DNA of 64,000 bases. Origin: Clostridium paraputrificum (GTDB lineage Bacteria; Bacillota; Clostridia; Clostridiales; Clostridiaceae). The translations under genes were made by a program, and so were the position numbers. The stretch is from positions 1,238,501-1,302,500 of the forward strand of contig NZ_UAWH01000014.1 in assembly GCF_900447045.1 (NCBI RefSeq), written 5' to 3'. The stretch's first letter is position 1. Each line of letters opens with the position of its first letter. Below the pieces are notes generated by a model that was not told the DNA's origin, did no database searches, and was given only the letters and a program-made list of their open reading frames with translations. Positions 27,123-35,755 of the stretch are shown in pieces.

Positions 27123-28484
27123 ATGAGTTTTATGGACAAGTTTCAAGTAGGAATTGAAAAAGCTCTTGTACCAATTGCTACAAAACTAAATGCACAAAGA
27201 CATATTTGTGCGGTAAGAGATGCATTTATTTTAACATTCCCTCTTACAATGGCAGGATCCCTAATGATATTACTTAATTTTGTTTTGTTATCACCAGATG
27301 GATTTATTGCTAAGATATTTAAGCTAGGAGAAATATTTCCTAATTTAGCTGATTATCAAGCAATATTTAGTCCAGTATTAAAGGGGTCAGTAGACATACT
27401 AGCAATATTAATTGTATTTCTAGTAGCTAGAAACCTTGCAAGAATAATGAAAGCTGATGATTTATTGACAGGATTAACAGCTATATCAGTATTCTTTATA
27501 ATCTACCCAGACTATGTTGCTGTAGAAGGCGCTAACCACTTAGCAACAAAATATATGGGTGCGCAAGGTTTATTCGTAGCTATTATAGTAGGTTTACTTG
27601 TTGGTGAGTTAATGTCTAGATTATCAAAAACAAGCAAATTAGAAATTAAAATGCCACCACAAGTTCCACCAGCAGTAGCAAGAACTTTTAAAGTTTTACT
27701 ACCTATTATGATTGTAACAATTTCTTTCGCTATTATCAACTTTATTGTTATTAAAATTGCCCCAGGTGGATTACACGAAATTGTATACAATGTTGTTCAA
27801 GGACCTTTAACTAAACTTGGAAATAATGTTGGTTCAGTTGTTGTATTTGCTTTAGTTTCACAATTACTATGGGTTATGGGAATTCATGGCCCAAACACTA
27901 TTGCAGCGGTTAGAGATACTATGTTTGCAGAAGCAAATAATGCAAACTTAGCATATGTTGCACAAAATGGTACTGCATGGGGAGCTCCATTTCCAGTAAC
28001 TTGGGGAGGAATGAATGATGCTTTTGCAAACTATGGAGGATCAGGATGTACTTTAGGTTTAATTATAGCCATATTTTTATTTAGTAAGGCACAAGACCAA
28101 AGAGGTATTGCAAAATTATCTTTAGCTCCAGGATTATTTAATATAAATGAATCTATAATCTTTGGGTTACCAATAGTATTAAATCCGATATATATAATTC
28201 CATTTATTATTACTCCAGTTGTAAACATATTACTGGGTTATATGTTTGTGGTGGTACTGGAAATAATGCCACCGGTAGCATATGGGGTGCCTTGGACAAC
28301 ACCAGGACCATTAATACCATTCTTAGGAACAGGTGGTTCAGATGTAATGTCACTTGTATGTGGCTTTATATGTTTAGCTGTTAGTGTTTTAATTTATGCT
28401 CCATTCGTTATAGCTGCTAGTAAATCTGCTCAAAAGCAAGCTGAAGCAGAGGGGAATTTAGAATCCCAAATGGCAAACGTATAG
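27123..28484 (+). CDS. celB: PTS lactose/cellobiose-type IIC permease
   Basis: Membrane channel and sugar-binding component, 453 residues, about ten hydrophobic segments. Family landmarks include the N-terminal AVRDAFILTFPLTMAGS, LLWVMGIHGPNT, NINESIIFGLPIVLNP and the VPWTTPGP loop. AAGGAGG precedes the ATG. Imports and, with IIA and IIB, phosphorylates cellobiose-like sugars; exact sugar not determined. Confidence 0.95.
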   Translation: MSFMDKFQVGIEKALVPIATKLNAQRHICAVRDAFILTFPLTMAGSLMILLNFVLLSPDGFIAKIFKLGEIFPNLADYQAIFSPVLKGSVDILAILIVFLVARNLARIMKADDLLTGLTAISVFFIIYPDYVAVEGANHLATKYMGAQGLFVAIIVGLLVGELMSRLSKTSKLEIKMPPQVPPAVARTFKVLLPIMIVTISFAIINFIVIKIAPGGLHEIVYNVVQGPLTKLGNNVGSVVVFALVSQLLWVMGIHGPNTIAAVRDTMFAEANNANLAYVAQNGTAWGAPFPVTWGGMNDAFANYGGSGCTLGLIIAIFLFSKAQDQRGIAKLSLAPGLFNINESIIFGLPIVLNPIYIIPFIITPVVNILLGYMFVVVLEIMPPVAYGVPWTTPGPLIPFLGTGGSDVMSLVCGFICLAVSVLIYAPFVIAASKSAQKQAEAEGNLESQMANV

Positions 28485-28505
28485 AGAAGAAGTAGGAGAA
28501 GAGTA

Positions 28506-28820
28506 ATGGAAGGGTTAGAACTTATATCATTTGAAATAATAAGTAATGTAGGAATGTCAAAGTCATTATCTATAGAGGCAATTAGAGAAGCTAGAAAAGG
28601 CAATTATGAGATGGCTGATGAAAATTTGAAAAGATCTAATCAGTATTTAACTGATGGTCATCACGCACATGCATCATTAATTCAGCAAGAAGCAGCAGGA
28701 GAAAAGGTGGATTTTTCACTAATACTAATGCATGCAGAGGATCAAATGATGAGTGCAGAAATCATAAAAAGTTTAGTAGAAGAAATGATAGAGATGTATA
28801 AGGATTTAAAGAAAGCTTAA
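28506..28820 (+). CDS. celC: PTS lactose/cellobiose-type IIA component
   Basis: Helical phosphocarrier of 104 residues taking phosphate from HPr and passing it to IIB. The active histidine is His76 in ILMHAEDQMM, and the trimer-forming helix has LTDGHHAHASLIQ. AGGAGAAG precedes the ATG, 21 nt after the IIC stop. A hairpin follows before the second GH1 gene. Confidence 0.93.
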   Translation: MEGLELISFEIISNVGMSKSLSIEAIREARKGNYEMADENLKRSNQYLTDGHHAHASLIQQEAAGEKVDFSLILMHAEDQMMSAEIIKSLVEEMIEMYKDLKKA

Positions 28821-28827
28821 TTAAAAG

Positions 28828-28856
28828 GGTAGCCTGGTTTATAACATTAGGCTACC
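28828..28856 (+). terminator. Hairpin between IIA and second GH1 gene
   Basis: Eight-bp perfect stem GGTAGCCT/AGGCTACC followed by TGTTATTTT. The weak T-run suggests partial termination, lowering expression of the second GH1. Confidence 0.55.
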
Positions 28857-28888
28857 TGTTATTTTAGTAGAAAGTATGGAGGATATAT

Positions 28889-30298
28889 ATGAATTATAAA
28901 TTTAATGAAGGATTTTATTGGGGAACTGCTATTTCAGCACTTCAAACAGAAGGAACCCATGAAGGTGATGGGAAAAGTGATACTACTTTTGATGTGTGGT
29001 TTAAGAAGGAACCTGAAAGATTTTTTGGTGGCGAGGGAAATAAAGTAGCGGTAGATTTTTATCATATGTATGATGAAGATATAAAGATGATGAAAAAAAT
29101 GAATCATAACTCCTTTAGGTTTTCTATAGCATGGTCAAGGTTAATACCAAATGGAGATGGAATAGTTAATGAAAAAGCAGTTAAGTATTATAATGATTTA
29201 ATTAATAAGCTATTAGATAATGGAATAGAACCTTTTGTTTGTTTGTTTCATTTTGATATGCCTTGGATTATGCAAGAAAAAGGTGGCTGGGAGTCATTAG
29301 ATGTTGTTGATAAATATAAAGAATATGCAGAAATTGCTTTTAGATTATTTGGGCATAGAGTAAAGAAGTGGTTTACTCATAATGAACCTATAGTACCCAT
29401 AGAAGGTTCATATATTTATGGATTTCATTATCCAATAATAAAGGATTTAAAAAGAGGTGTAAAAGCTACATACTATACTATACTGTCTAGTGCAAAAGCT
29501 GTAGAAGTATTCAAAAGACTTAGAAAAGATGGGGTTTTAAGAAGTGATAGTACTATTGGGACCATATTAAGTATGTCACCAGTATATCCTAGAGATTATA
29601 ATAATAAGGAAGATGTTAAGGCATCAGAGATTTGCAAACTATTTTTTACAAATAGCTTCCTTGATCCTATGGTAAAGGGAGAATTCAATAGGGAATTAGT
29701 AGAATTATTAAAAAAATATAATTTATTAGAAGAGTTTTATACACAAGAAGAATTAGAGTTAATAAAAAATAACACCATAGAAACTTTAGGATTCAATTAC
29801 TATTTTCCAAGAAGGGTAAAGGCTAAAGAACATATAAGTGGAGGAAAAGTAGAAAGTCCTGAATATTTCTTTGAACATTACGAAATGCCTAATAGAATCT
29901 TTAACAAGGATAGGGGATGGGAAATTTATCCTGAGGGTATTTATGATATTTTAATAATGTTAAGGGATGAATATGATAATATTCCAGTATATATTTCAGA
30001 AAATGGAATTGGAAGATATAAAGGTGATATTGAGGATATGGATGATGCAGGTTTTATTCATGATGATGCTAGAATTGAATTTGTAAAGGAACATTTAAAG
30101 TGGATTTGGAGGGCTCAAAATGAAGGCTCTAATGTTTTTGGATATCACATGTGGTCACTTATGGATAATTGGTCTATGTCTAATGCTTTCAAGAATAAGT
30201 ATGGATTTGTACATGTAGACAGGGAAAATGGATTAAAGAGATCATTGAAAAAAAGTGGATATTGGTATGGGGATGTTAGTAAAAATAATGGTTTTTAA
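28889..30298 (+). CDS. GH1 family glycosidase (second)
   Basis: Cytoplasmic beta-glycosidase, 469 residues. Acid/base glutamate in THNEP and nucleophile in ISENG are present, as are the N-terminal GFYWGTAISALQTEG and FSIAWSRLIP. In the C-terminal phosphate-recognition segment (WSMSNAFKNKYG) the Ser nine residues before Tyr is kept, but the Lys two residues before Tyr is Asn, so phospho-substrate recognition may be changed. GGAGG lies 7 nt before the ATG. Last gene of the PTS operon, possibly downregulated by the preceding hairpin. Confidence 0.9.
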   Translation: MNYKFNEGFYWGTAISALQTEGTHEGDGKSDTTFDVWFKKEPERFFGGEGNKVAVDFYHMYDEDIKMMKKMNHNSFRFSIAWSRLIPNGDGIVNEKAVKYYNDLINKLLDNGIEPFVCLFHFDMPWIMQEKGGWESLDVVDKYKEYAEIAFRLFGHRVKKWFTHNEPIVPIEGSYIYGFHYPIIKDLKRGVKATYYTILSSAKAVEVFKRLRKDGVLRSDSTIGTILSMSPVYPRDYNNKEDVKASEICKLFFTNSFLDPMVKGEFNRELVELLKKYNLLEEFYTQEELELIKNNTIETLGFNYYFPRRVKAKEHISGGKVESPEYFFEHYEMPNRIFNKDRGWEIYPEGIYDILIMLRDEYDNIPVYISENGIGRYKGDIEDMDDAGFIHDDARIEFVKEHLKWIWRAQNEGSNVFGYHMWSLMDNWSMSNAFKNKYGFVHVDRENGLKRSLKKSGYWYGDVSKNNGF

Positions 30299-30301
30299 AA
30301 T

Positions 30302-30336
30302 AAAGATACTAGATTTTATATAAATCTAGTATCTTT
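30302..30336. terminator. Bidirectional terminator after the GH1 gene
   Basis: Fifteen-bp stem AAAGATACTAGATTT and complement, 5-nt loop, serving the convergent GH1 and minus-strand gene. Confidence 0.85.
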
Positions 30337-30345
30337 ATTTGTATT

Positions 30346-31287
30346 TTAATAAGTTATCTCTTCAGTACTAATTTTGTAATTATCTTCTTTATAAGTTTTG
30401 GCAAAAATTGATATTGCAGAAATTACAGTGAATAAATAGCTTACACCTAAGTCTTTTATAAAAGCACTTTTTACTTCAGGAACTTTTAGTAATGCAGGAA
30501 TGTCTAATAAACAATCTAACAAAGAAGCTCCTATATCTTTAAATTCTGAATATAATGAAATTCCAAGGGACAAGTAATTTGCAAGGAAAACCATAAGTAT
30601 AATAATTAATGAAGTTATTAAAACACCTGAAATGTTAATCCTACCTCCAAACTTTTTATATCCAGCTATACAACAAAATACAAGCAGTATTGCACAAAGT
30701 GCAGAGATATATCCTAAATAGTTTACAAACATCCATACTGCAACACCTATTAAAGAGCCAAGTATTCCACCTATTATTCCCAGTGGAATGTTGTTTGGAA
30801 GCTCTCTTATAGATTCTTGTTTATAAGCAATATCAGCATGTACATTATTTTTGCAGTTATCACAACATAGCACTAGTGTTCCATCTATTGCAAATGGAGA
30901 AATGCTAACAACTTCACCACATAAACCACAGCAACTTGAAAGATTGTTAAGTGATAGTTCATTAGTAATTTTATTTAGTATTTCAATAAATTCATCTACA
31001 TAAAGATCATTTATCTTTTTAGGTGTATAACTAACAATAATGTTTGAATTAGAGTAAAGTATATCATTTATTTTGTCATAATCAATTTTTAAGTTGTCTA
31101 AGAAGTATAATAACTTCATTTTTGTATAAGTTTCTGAAAGCTTTACTGGTAATACAAGATTATATGTATTTTTGTTAGCAACTATAGTAAAGCTAAAGCC
31201 ATCTATAGAACCAATAACAGCCTCTTTATTCCCCAAAGCGTTAAGAGTGATTTTTTCACTTAGATTATTAAGAAATTTATCTTTCAT
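30346..31287 (-). CDS. Membrane protein with zinc-ribbon-like cysteines, unknown function
   Basis: Protein of 313 residues that I do not recognise. The first 130 residues look soluble with mixed helix and strand, followed by a putative zinc site SCCGLCGEVV and LCCDNC (two CxxC-type pairs about 20 apart). Four hydrophobic segments follow between about 175 and 300. The ATG at 31287 has GGGGGG a few bases upstream; a longer frame to 31356 lacks a ribosome binding site. Stands alone; possibly a DUF-type transmembrane protein. Confidence 0.7.
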   Translation of the reverse strand: MKDKFLNNLSEKITLNALGNKEAVIGSIDGFSFTIVANKNTYNLVLPVKLSETYTKMKLLYFLDNLKIDYDKINDILYSNSNIIVSYTPKKINDLYVDEFIEILNKITNELSLNNLSSCCGLCGEVVSISPFAIDGTLVLCCDNCKNNVHADIAYKQESIRELPNNIPLGIIGGILGSLIGVAVWMFVNYLGYISALCAILLVFCCIAGYKKFGGRINISGVLITSLIIILMVFLANYLSLGISLYSEFKDIGASLLDCLLDIPALLKVPEVKSAFIKDLGVSYLFTVISAISIFAKTYKEDNYKISTEEITY

Positions 31288-31435
31288 ATTTACCCCCCTT
31301 TTTGAAAATACAAATATTCCCTTTAGATTATATAACAATATAAAGGATATTTGCAAATATATGTAATTAATTTAATGTTGATATAAGGTTATCTTAAGGA
31401 TATAATGATTTATCATAAAGTAATAGGAGAAGAAA

Positions 31436-31732
31436 ATGGAGAAAGTAAAGTTTACTTTAAATGAAATAACTACTATAGTAGTGGCTATGATAGAGCAGAT
31501 TGAGGTATATGAGATATCAGGAATAGATGAAGATATATATTTACCTAAGCCTATAGAAGATAAAATAGATTTATTAGGTACAGATGAAATAGAAGAGTTT
31601 TATAATAGTATAAATTTAATAGTTAATGAGGTAAGGGATTTAAAAAGTGGAGAATTAAATATGTTAAACAATTTAAGGAGTGAAATCTCATATATTGCTA
31701 ATGAATATTTAGAAGATTATATTATAAATTAG
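31436..31732 (+). CDS. Hypothetical small acidic protein
   Basis: 98 residues, strongly acidic and mostly helical by composition, with no recognised motif and no signal or membrane segment. GGAGAAG lies just upstream of the ATG. It precedes the PH-domain gene by 59 nt, which has its own AT-rich upstream region. No function assigned. Confidence 0.6.
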   Translation: MEKVKFTLNEITTIVVAMIEQIEVYEISGIDEDIYLPKPIEDKIDLLGTDEIEEFYNSINLIVNEVRDLKSGELNMLNNLRSEISYIANEYLEDYIIN

Positions 31733-31791
31733 TATAGGTTTACACAAAAATATGATATTATTATATTAATAAATGATTTGGAGGCGATGAA

Positions 31792-32199
31792 ATGGGTATT
31801 TATGATAAGCTAGTTGGTAATGCTACTATGGGAGCAGATTTAAAATATGTTAATGATCATATTTTAGATGGGGAAGAAATAATAGCTTCATTTCAATTTA
31901 TAAGAGATTCTATAATTCTAACTAACTTGGGATTATATTTAGTTGATGTACAAGGTGTAACCGGTAAAAAAGTAGAGGTTAAATTTTTCCCAGCGAAAAA
32001 TATAAAAAGTGTTACTTATGAAACAGCAGGTAATTTTGATCTTGATGTTGATGTTAAAATTGGTGTTGATGGAAATACAGTAATGGCTACAAGTGGAGCT
32101 TTTTATAGTGCGCCTATTTCTTTTAAGGTGCCTAAAAAACAAGCAAATGAAGCTAAAGAAATAATTAAATTAGTAAAACAGAATTATTTATGTAAGTAA
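31792..32199 (+). CDS. Bacterial PH-domain protein (YozO-like)
   Basis: 135-residue protein of the bacterial pleckstrin-homology family (bPH_1). A single domain runs from about residue 10 to 130, with the typical LTNLGLYLVDVQGVTGKKVEVKFFP opening into IKSVTYETAG and a final helix KKQANEAKEIIKL. It is cytoplasmic. The ligand and role are not known for this family; it assembles into rings in crystal structures of relatives. GGAGG precedes the ATG. Confidence 0.82.
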   Translation: MGIYDKLVGNATMGADLKYVNDHILDGEEIIASFQFIRDSIILTNLGLYLVDVQGVTGKKVEVKFFPAKNIKSVTYETAGNFDLDVDVKIGVDGNTVMATSGAFYSAPISFKVPKKQANEAKEIIKLVKQNYLCK

Positions 32200-32204
32200 A
32201 AATT

Positions 32205-32240
32205 AGAATCCTTTACCGTAATAGGCAGAGGATTCTTTTA
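32205..32240 (+). terminator. Terminator of the PH-domain gene
   Basis: Stem AGAATCCT/AGGATTCT followed by TTTT. Confidence 0.75.
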
Positions 32241-32279
32241 CATATCTACAACTTTATATCTAGAAAGGGAATGATTATA

Positions 32280-32702
32280 ATGATTTATAAAGTATTTGGA
32301 GACACAATTGTAATGAAATTAGAAAAGGGAGAAGAAATAATTTCAGAAATTACAGAATTATGCAAAGAAAAAGCTATAAGTGCAGGTTCTGTATCAGCTA
32401 TAGGTGCAGTAGATAATGTGATTTTAGGCTTGTATAAAGTAAAGGAAAAGAAATATTTTTCTAGTGAGTATAAAGAGGAAATGGAGATGACAAGCCTTAC
32501 AGGGAATATATCAGTAAAAGATAATGAACCATATTTACATTTTCATGCAAACTTTGGTAGAGAAGATGGAAGCGTAGTTGGTGGTCATTTAAATAAAGCT
32601 GTAATTAGTGCTACTTGTGAAATAATAATACATAGAATAAATGGAGTTATTGGTAGAAAATTTGATGATGAAATAGGATTGAATGTAATAGAGTTTAATT
32701 AG
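32280..32702 (+). CDS. PPC domain (DUF296) protein
   Basis: 140-residue single-domain protein of the plant/prokaryote-conserved family. The fold shows GEEIISEITELCKEKAISAGSVSAIGAVD, the metal-binding-like HFHANFGREDGSVVGGHL and a final beta strand IGLNVIEF. Relatives form trimers and some bind DNA. The ATG at 32280 has AAAGGGA 9 nt upstream; one at 32271 is too close. Function unknown. Confidence 0.85.
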   Translation: MIYKVFGDTIVMKLEKGEEIISEITELCKEKAISAGSVSAIGAVDNVILGLYKVKEKKYFSSEYKEEMEMTSLTGNISVKDNEPYLHFHANFGREDGSVVGGHLNKAVISATCEIIIHRINGVIGRKFDDEIGLNVIEFN

Positions 32703-32789
32703 AAAGTGTTTTAAGAGCAAAATTTAAGAACCTTTAAAGCAAAAATGAATAAGATAAAATATGATTTAAATAATTTATGGGGGATTAGG

Positions 32790-33020
32790 ATGAATCCTTA
32801 TGAACTAATAGTAAAGGTTCAACAAAGAATGCAGCAAGATCCTGCTTTCGCACAAAAGTTTGCTCAACTTACTCAAGATTTAAATAACATACCTGGACTT
32901 CAACAGGAAGTTATGAGAATAATGCAATTAGATGAAAAGAAAAGAAAAAAGGCTTTGGATAAGTTACCTGATAATGTAAAGAGAACAGTAAAGGAAATGT
33001 TCGATCTTTTAAATAATTAA
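32790..33020 (+). CDS. Hypothetical small helical protein
   Basis: 76 residues, starting MNPYELIVKVQQRMQQ and rich in glutamine; two to three amphipathic helices by composition. It has no recognised motif. The start at 32790 has GGGGATTAGG upstream; the longer frame from 32745 has no site. A strong terminator follows, so it is a genuine expressed unit rather than chance. No function assigned. Confidence 0.65.
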   Translation: MNPYELIVKVQQRMQQDPAFAQKFAQLTQDLNNIPGLQQEVMRIMQLDEKKRKKALDKLPDNVKRTVKEMFDLLNN

Positions 33021-33026
33021 TTAAAT

Positions 33027-33060
33027 AAAAATCACAGAGGATTTTACTCTGTGATTTTTA
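33027..33060. terminator. Bidirectional terminator
   Basis: Thirteen-bp stem AAAAATCACAGAG and complement, 7-nt loop, between convergent genes. Confidence 0.88.
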
Positions 33061-33062
33061 TT

Positions 33063-33650
33063 TTACTTTTTTACTTCTTGTACACCTGAAACTGAAGCAT
33101 CTCCATCTAATTTAAATGTGTCTTTAGCTTCTTGGTTTTGGAAGTATATGTTTCCTTGTACCTTTGTATTTGAGATTTTAAAGTTCTTTCCTTGAACGTA
33201 TATGTCTCCAACAAATGTACCACGTTTTAATTCAACGTCATCAGCAGCAATTGTTAATCTAGGTGCAGTTAGTGTAAATTCTTTAACTACATTTTGATTT
33301 TCATCAGTTGCATAAAGTGAAATATTACGTCCAACTTTTCCCTCAGGAATAGTTGTAAGTTTAGAAACAACTATGTCTTTATCAGTTTTAATATCATTCT
33401 GAGGTATTACTATCCAAGGACCAGTTTCATTTAAAGCTTCAACTAAAGTAACATCATCTGTAACCTTAGATGGGGAAGTAATTATATCAGGTTTTTCTGT
33501 ACCTGTTGAATTTCCAGGATTTTGGCTTTGTTCAGTAGATGGTGGATTGCTGTTATTACCATTATTGGTATCATTATTCTTATCATTACTACATCCAATA
33601 AGAAGTGTAGATCCGATAAGAACTGCTGCTAATATTTTTCCGTACTTCAT
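33063..33650 (-). CDS. Secreted lipoprotein of unknown function
   Basis: 195-residue lipoprotein. The signal peptide ends in the lipobox LIGC (Cys20), so it is anchored to the outer face of the membrane. A linker rich in Asn, Ser, Thr and Pro (about 21-60) leads to a beta-rich C-terminal domain with short repeats resembling a right-handed beta-helix (LKRGTFVGDIYVQG, ISNTKVQGNIYFQ). GGAGG precedes the ATG. Function unknown. Confidence 0.75.
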   Translation of the reverse strand: MKYGKILAAVLIGSTLLIGCSNDKNNDTNNGNNSNPPSTEQSQNPGNSTGTEKPDIITSPSKVTDDVTLVEALNETGPWIVIPQNDIKTDKDIVVSKLTTIPEGKVGRNISLYATDENQNVVKEFTLTAPRLTIAADDVELKRGTFVGDIYVQGKNFKISNTKVQGNIYFQNQEAKDTFKLDGDASVSGVQEVKK

Positions 33651-33710
33651 TATATATTCCTCCTTGTTATAGAATTCACATCTAGTATGTGGAGAAACAT
33701 ATAGAATTAT

Positions 33711-33989
33711 TTATAGTAAGTTAAGTTTATATTTGCTGAATGCAATTCTTGCTGTTTCTATCATATCATTCCAAGAACCAAACTTAGTATTTTTTTGTAT
33801 ATAATCATTAAATTCATCAATATCTATATTATTAAAATCTTCTTCTGTTGTAATAATACAATTACAAGAGTTGAAAAAGTCGTCTATATTATTAAATTTA
33901 CTGAATTTGCGCATGAACTCATCAGATAATACAGTTCTATATAAATCTATTTTTTTACTCAAGCTATTATTATTACTAGATAATGTCAT
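33711..33989 (-). CDS. Hypothetical small protein
   Basis: 92 residues, rich in Asn and Asp, helical, with no signal peptide and no recognised motif. The ATG at 33989 has GAGGTG 6 nt upstream; the GTG of that site is itself an in-frame start at 33998 but less likely. Monocistronic between the lipoprotein gene and the divergent DUF1653 gene. Confidence 0.6.
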   Translation of the reverse strand: MTLSSNNNSLSKKIDLYRTVLSDEFMRKFSKFNNIDDFFNSCNCIITTEEDFNNIDIDEFNDYIQKNTKFGSWNDMIETARIAFSKYKLNLL

Positions 33990-34161
33990 ATTAATCACCT
34001 CTTATATATTATAATATCATTAAATAGTAGTAAGTAAATTATATATAGTAAATATTAATAAATTTTTAAAAATTATAAATAATAGAGTCATGACTAAATA
34101 AAGCGAAAAAGGTATTTAATTATATGAAAAAGTTTGTATAATTGTATTTGAGGTGAAATAG

Positions 34162-34392
34162 ATGAATAAAATAATACCTGGAATTTACAGACACTTTAAG
34201 GGAAATGAATATGAAGTAATTGATATAGCAGAGCATACAGAAACTGGTGAAATGCTTGTTGTATATAAGGCGCTATATGGAGAATTTAGAACTTTTGTAA
34301 GACCTTTAGAGATGTTTGCAAGTGAAGTAGACCATGACAAATATCCAGAAGTAAAACAAAAATATAGATTTGAATATGTAAGGGAGAATTAA
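34162..34392 (+). CDS. DUF1653 domain protein
   Basis: 76-residue cytoplasmic protein covering the whole DUF1653 domain, with [27 protein letters not shown] and the closing [11 protein letters not shown]. The family is widespread, small and of unknown function; the YRHFKG opening is diagnostic. GAGGTG precedes the ATG and the next gene starts 3 nt after the stop, so they are co-translated. Confidence 0.85.
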   Translation: MNKIIPGIYRHFKGNEYEVIDIAEHTETGEMLVVYKALYGEFRTFVRPLEMFASEVDHDKYPEVKQKYRFEYVREN

Positions 34393-34395
34393 GAT

Positions 34396-34662
34396 ATGAA
34401 CATAAGATTTGATGAAAAGGCTAAAAAAGCTTTAGAAGATATAATAAAGGATAGTAGTGAAAATTACATAAGAATAAAGGTCTTTAGAGGGTGTGGAAGA
34501 CCTGCATATGAAATTTATCCAAGTTATAAAAGTGAAGAGGATATGTTAGTAGAAATTGATGATATTCCTTTTGTATATAAAAAAGAGGATGAAAAAATGG
34601 TTAATGGAATAGAAATAAAGTATGATAAAGAAACTTATACAAATGGATTTTATATAAAATAG
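34396..34662 (+). CDS. HesB/IscA-like protein
   Basis: 88 residues with the HesB-like fold: N-terminal helix DEKAKKALEDIIK, a strand pair carrying IRIKVFRGCGRP, and a C-terminal strand TYTNGFYIK. Only one cysteine is kept, in RGCGRPAY, and the C-terminal Cys-Gly-Cys of true IscA is missing, so cluster transfer is unlikely to be canonical. It follows DUF1653 by 3 nt. Confidence 0.72.
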   Translation: MNIRFDEKAKKALEDIIKDSSENYIRIKVFRGCGRPAYEIYPSYKSEEDMLVEIDDIPFVYKKEDEKMVNGIEIKYDKETYTNGFYIK

Positions 34663-34674
34663 GGGAAAAGGTTT

Positions 34675-35637
34675 ATGAAAAAAACACTATACTCTAATAC
34701 AGTGAAAATTGTACTATCAGCTACAATTTCAATTATAATAGCAACAAGGTTAGGCTTAGAATTTAGTGTTACTGCAGGAATTATATCAATATTAAGTATA
34801 CAAGGTACTAGAGTTGAATCTATATTAGTTGCAATAAAAAGATTTATTGCAGTATCTATAGCAATATTATTATCTTATTTTCTATATTTACTTCTTGGTA
34901 CTAATCCAATAGTTTTTGGACTATTTCTTTTAATATTTGTTCCAATAACAAAAAGATTTTCCTTGCAAGAAGGTATGGTAGTTGGGTCTGTTTTATCTAC
35001 TCATCTATTAGTTAGTAATCCCATAGATATTTATTGGGTTATAAATGAGTTTGGTCTAACCTTAATTGGTATAGGGGTAGCTCTTATATTTAATTTATTC
35101 ACTGAGTCTTTAGAACATAAGTTTGAAGAGAATAAAGAAAATATTGAAGAGGGATATAGAAAAATACTTTATTCCATGGGGGAAACTTTAATTACTCATG
35201 CTGTACCAATAGATGAGCAGAAGGTTTTAGATGAGATAGAAGAAACTATTGCTTCCACAAAAACATTAGCTTTAGAGATAAATAATAATTATCTATTTAA
35301 GGAAAAGAAGCAATTTATAAAGTATATAGATATGAGAATTATGCAGATGGACACAATAAAAAGAATGAAAAAGCATTTTCAAAGGTTTTATATGAAGTAT
35401 GAGCAAACTAAAATGCTTTCAAACTTAACTAAAGAGGTGGCAAATAATCTAGCTGAAGAAAATGACTGTCTTCAGTTAATTAATAAGGTTAATTATTTAA
35501 GAGATATATACAAACAAATGGATTTACCAAAGAGTAGAGATGAATTTGAGAATAGGGCATTATTATTTCAATTCCTAAATGATCTAGAGGAGTTTTTGCA
35601 AATTAAAAGAGAGTATTACTTATCAATGCATAAATAG
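34675..35637 (+). CDS. Aromatic acid exporter/FUSC family membrane protein
   Basis: 320 residues: about five hydrophobic segments in the first 140 residues (with the characteristic SNTVKIVLSATISIIIATRLG opening split by short loops), then a long cytoplasmic helical domain with coiled-coil character. This is the layout of the DUF939/YgaE-type aromatic acid exporter relatives. It follows the HesB-like gene by 12 nt. The transported compound is unknown. Confidence 0.78.
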   Translation: MKKTLYSNTVKIVLSATISIIIATRLGLEFSVTAGIISILSIQGTRVESILVAIKRFIAVSIAILLSYFLYLLLGTNPIVFGLFLLIFVPITKRFSLQEGMVVGSVLSTHLLVSNPIDIYWVINEFGLTLIGIGVALIFNLFTESLEHKFEENKENIEEGYRKILYSMGETLITHAVPIDEQKVLDEIEETIASTKTLALEINNNYLFKEKKQFIKYIDMRIMQMDTIKRMKKHFQRFYMKYEQTKMLSNLTKEVANNLAEENDCLQLINKVNYLRDIYKQMDLPKSRDEFENRALLFQFLNDLEEFLQIKREYYLSMHK

Positions 35638-35755
35638 GATGGTATTTACAAATTTAATATAATTGGCAAAGATTTACAAGGTATAGAAAAAAGATGTAAA
35701 ATAAGGCTATTATATGATAAAATTAATTATTATGGGTCAAAAGGGGGATGAGATA

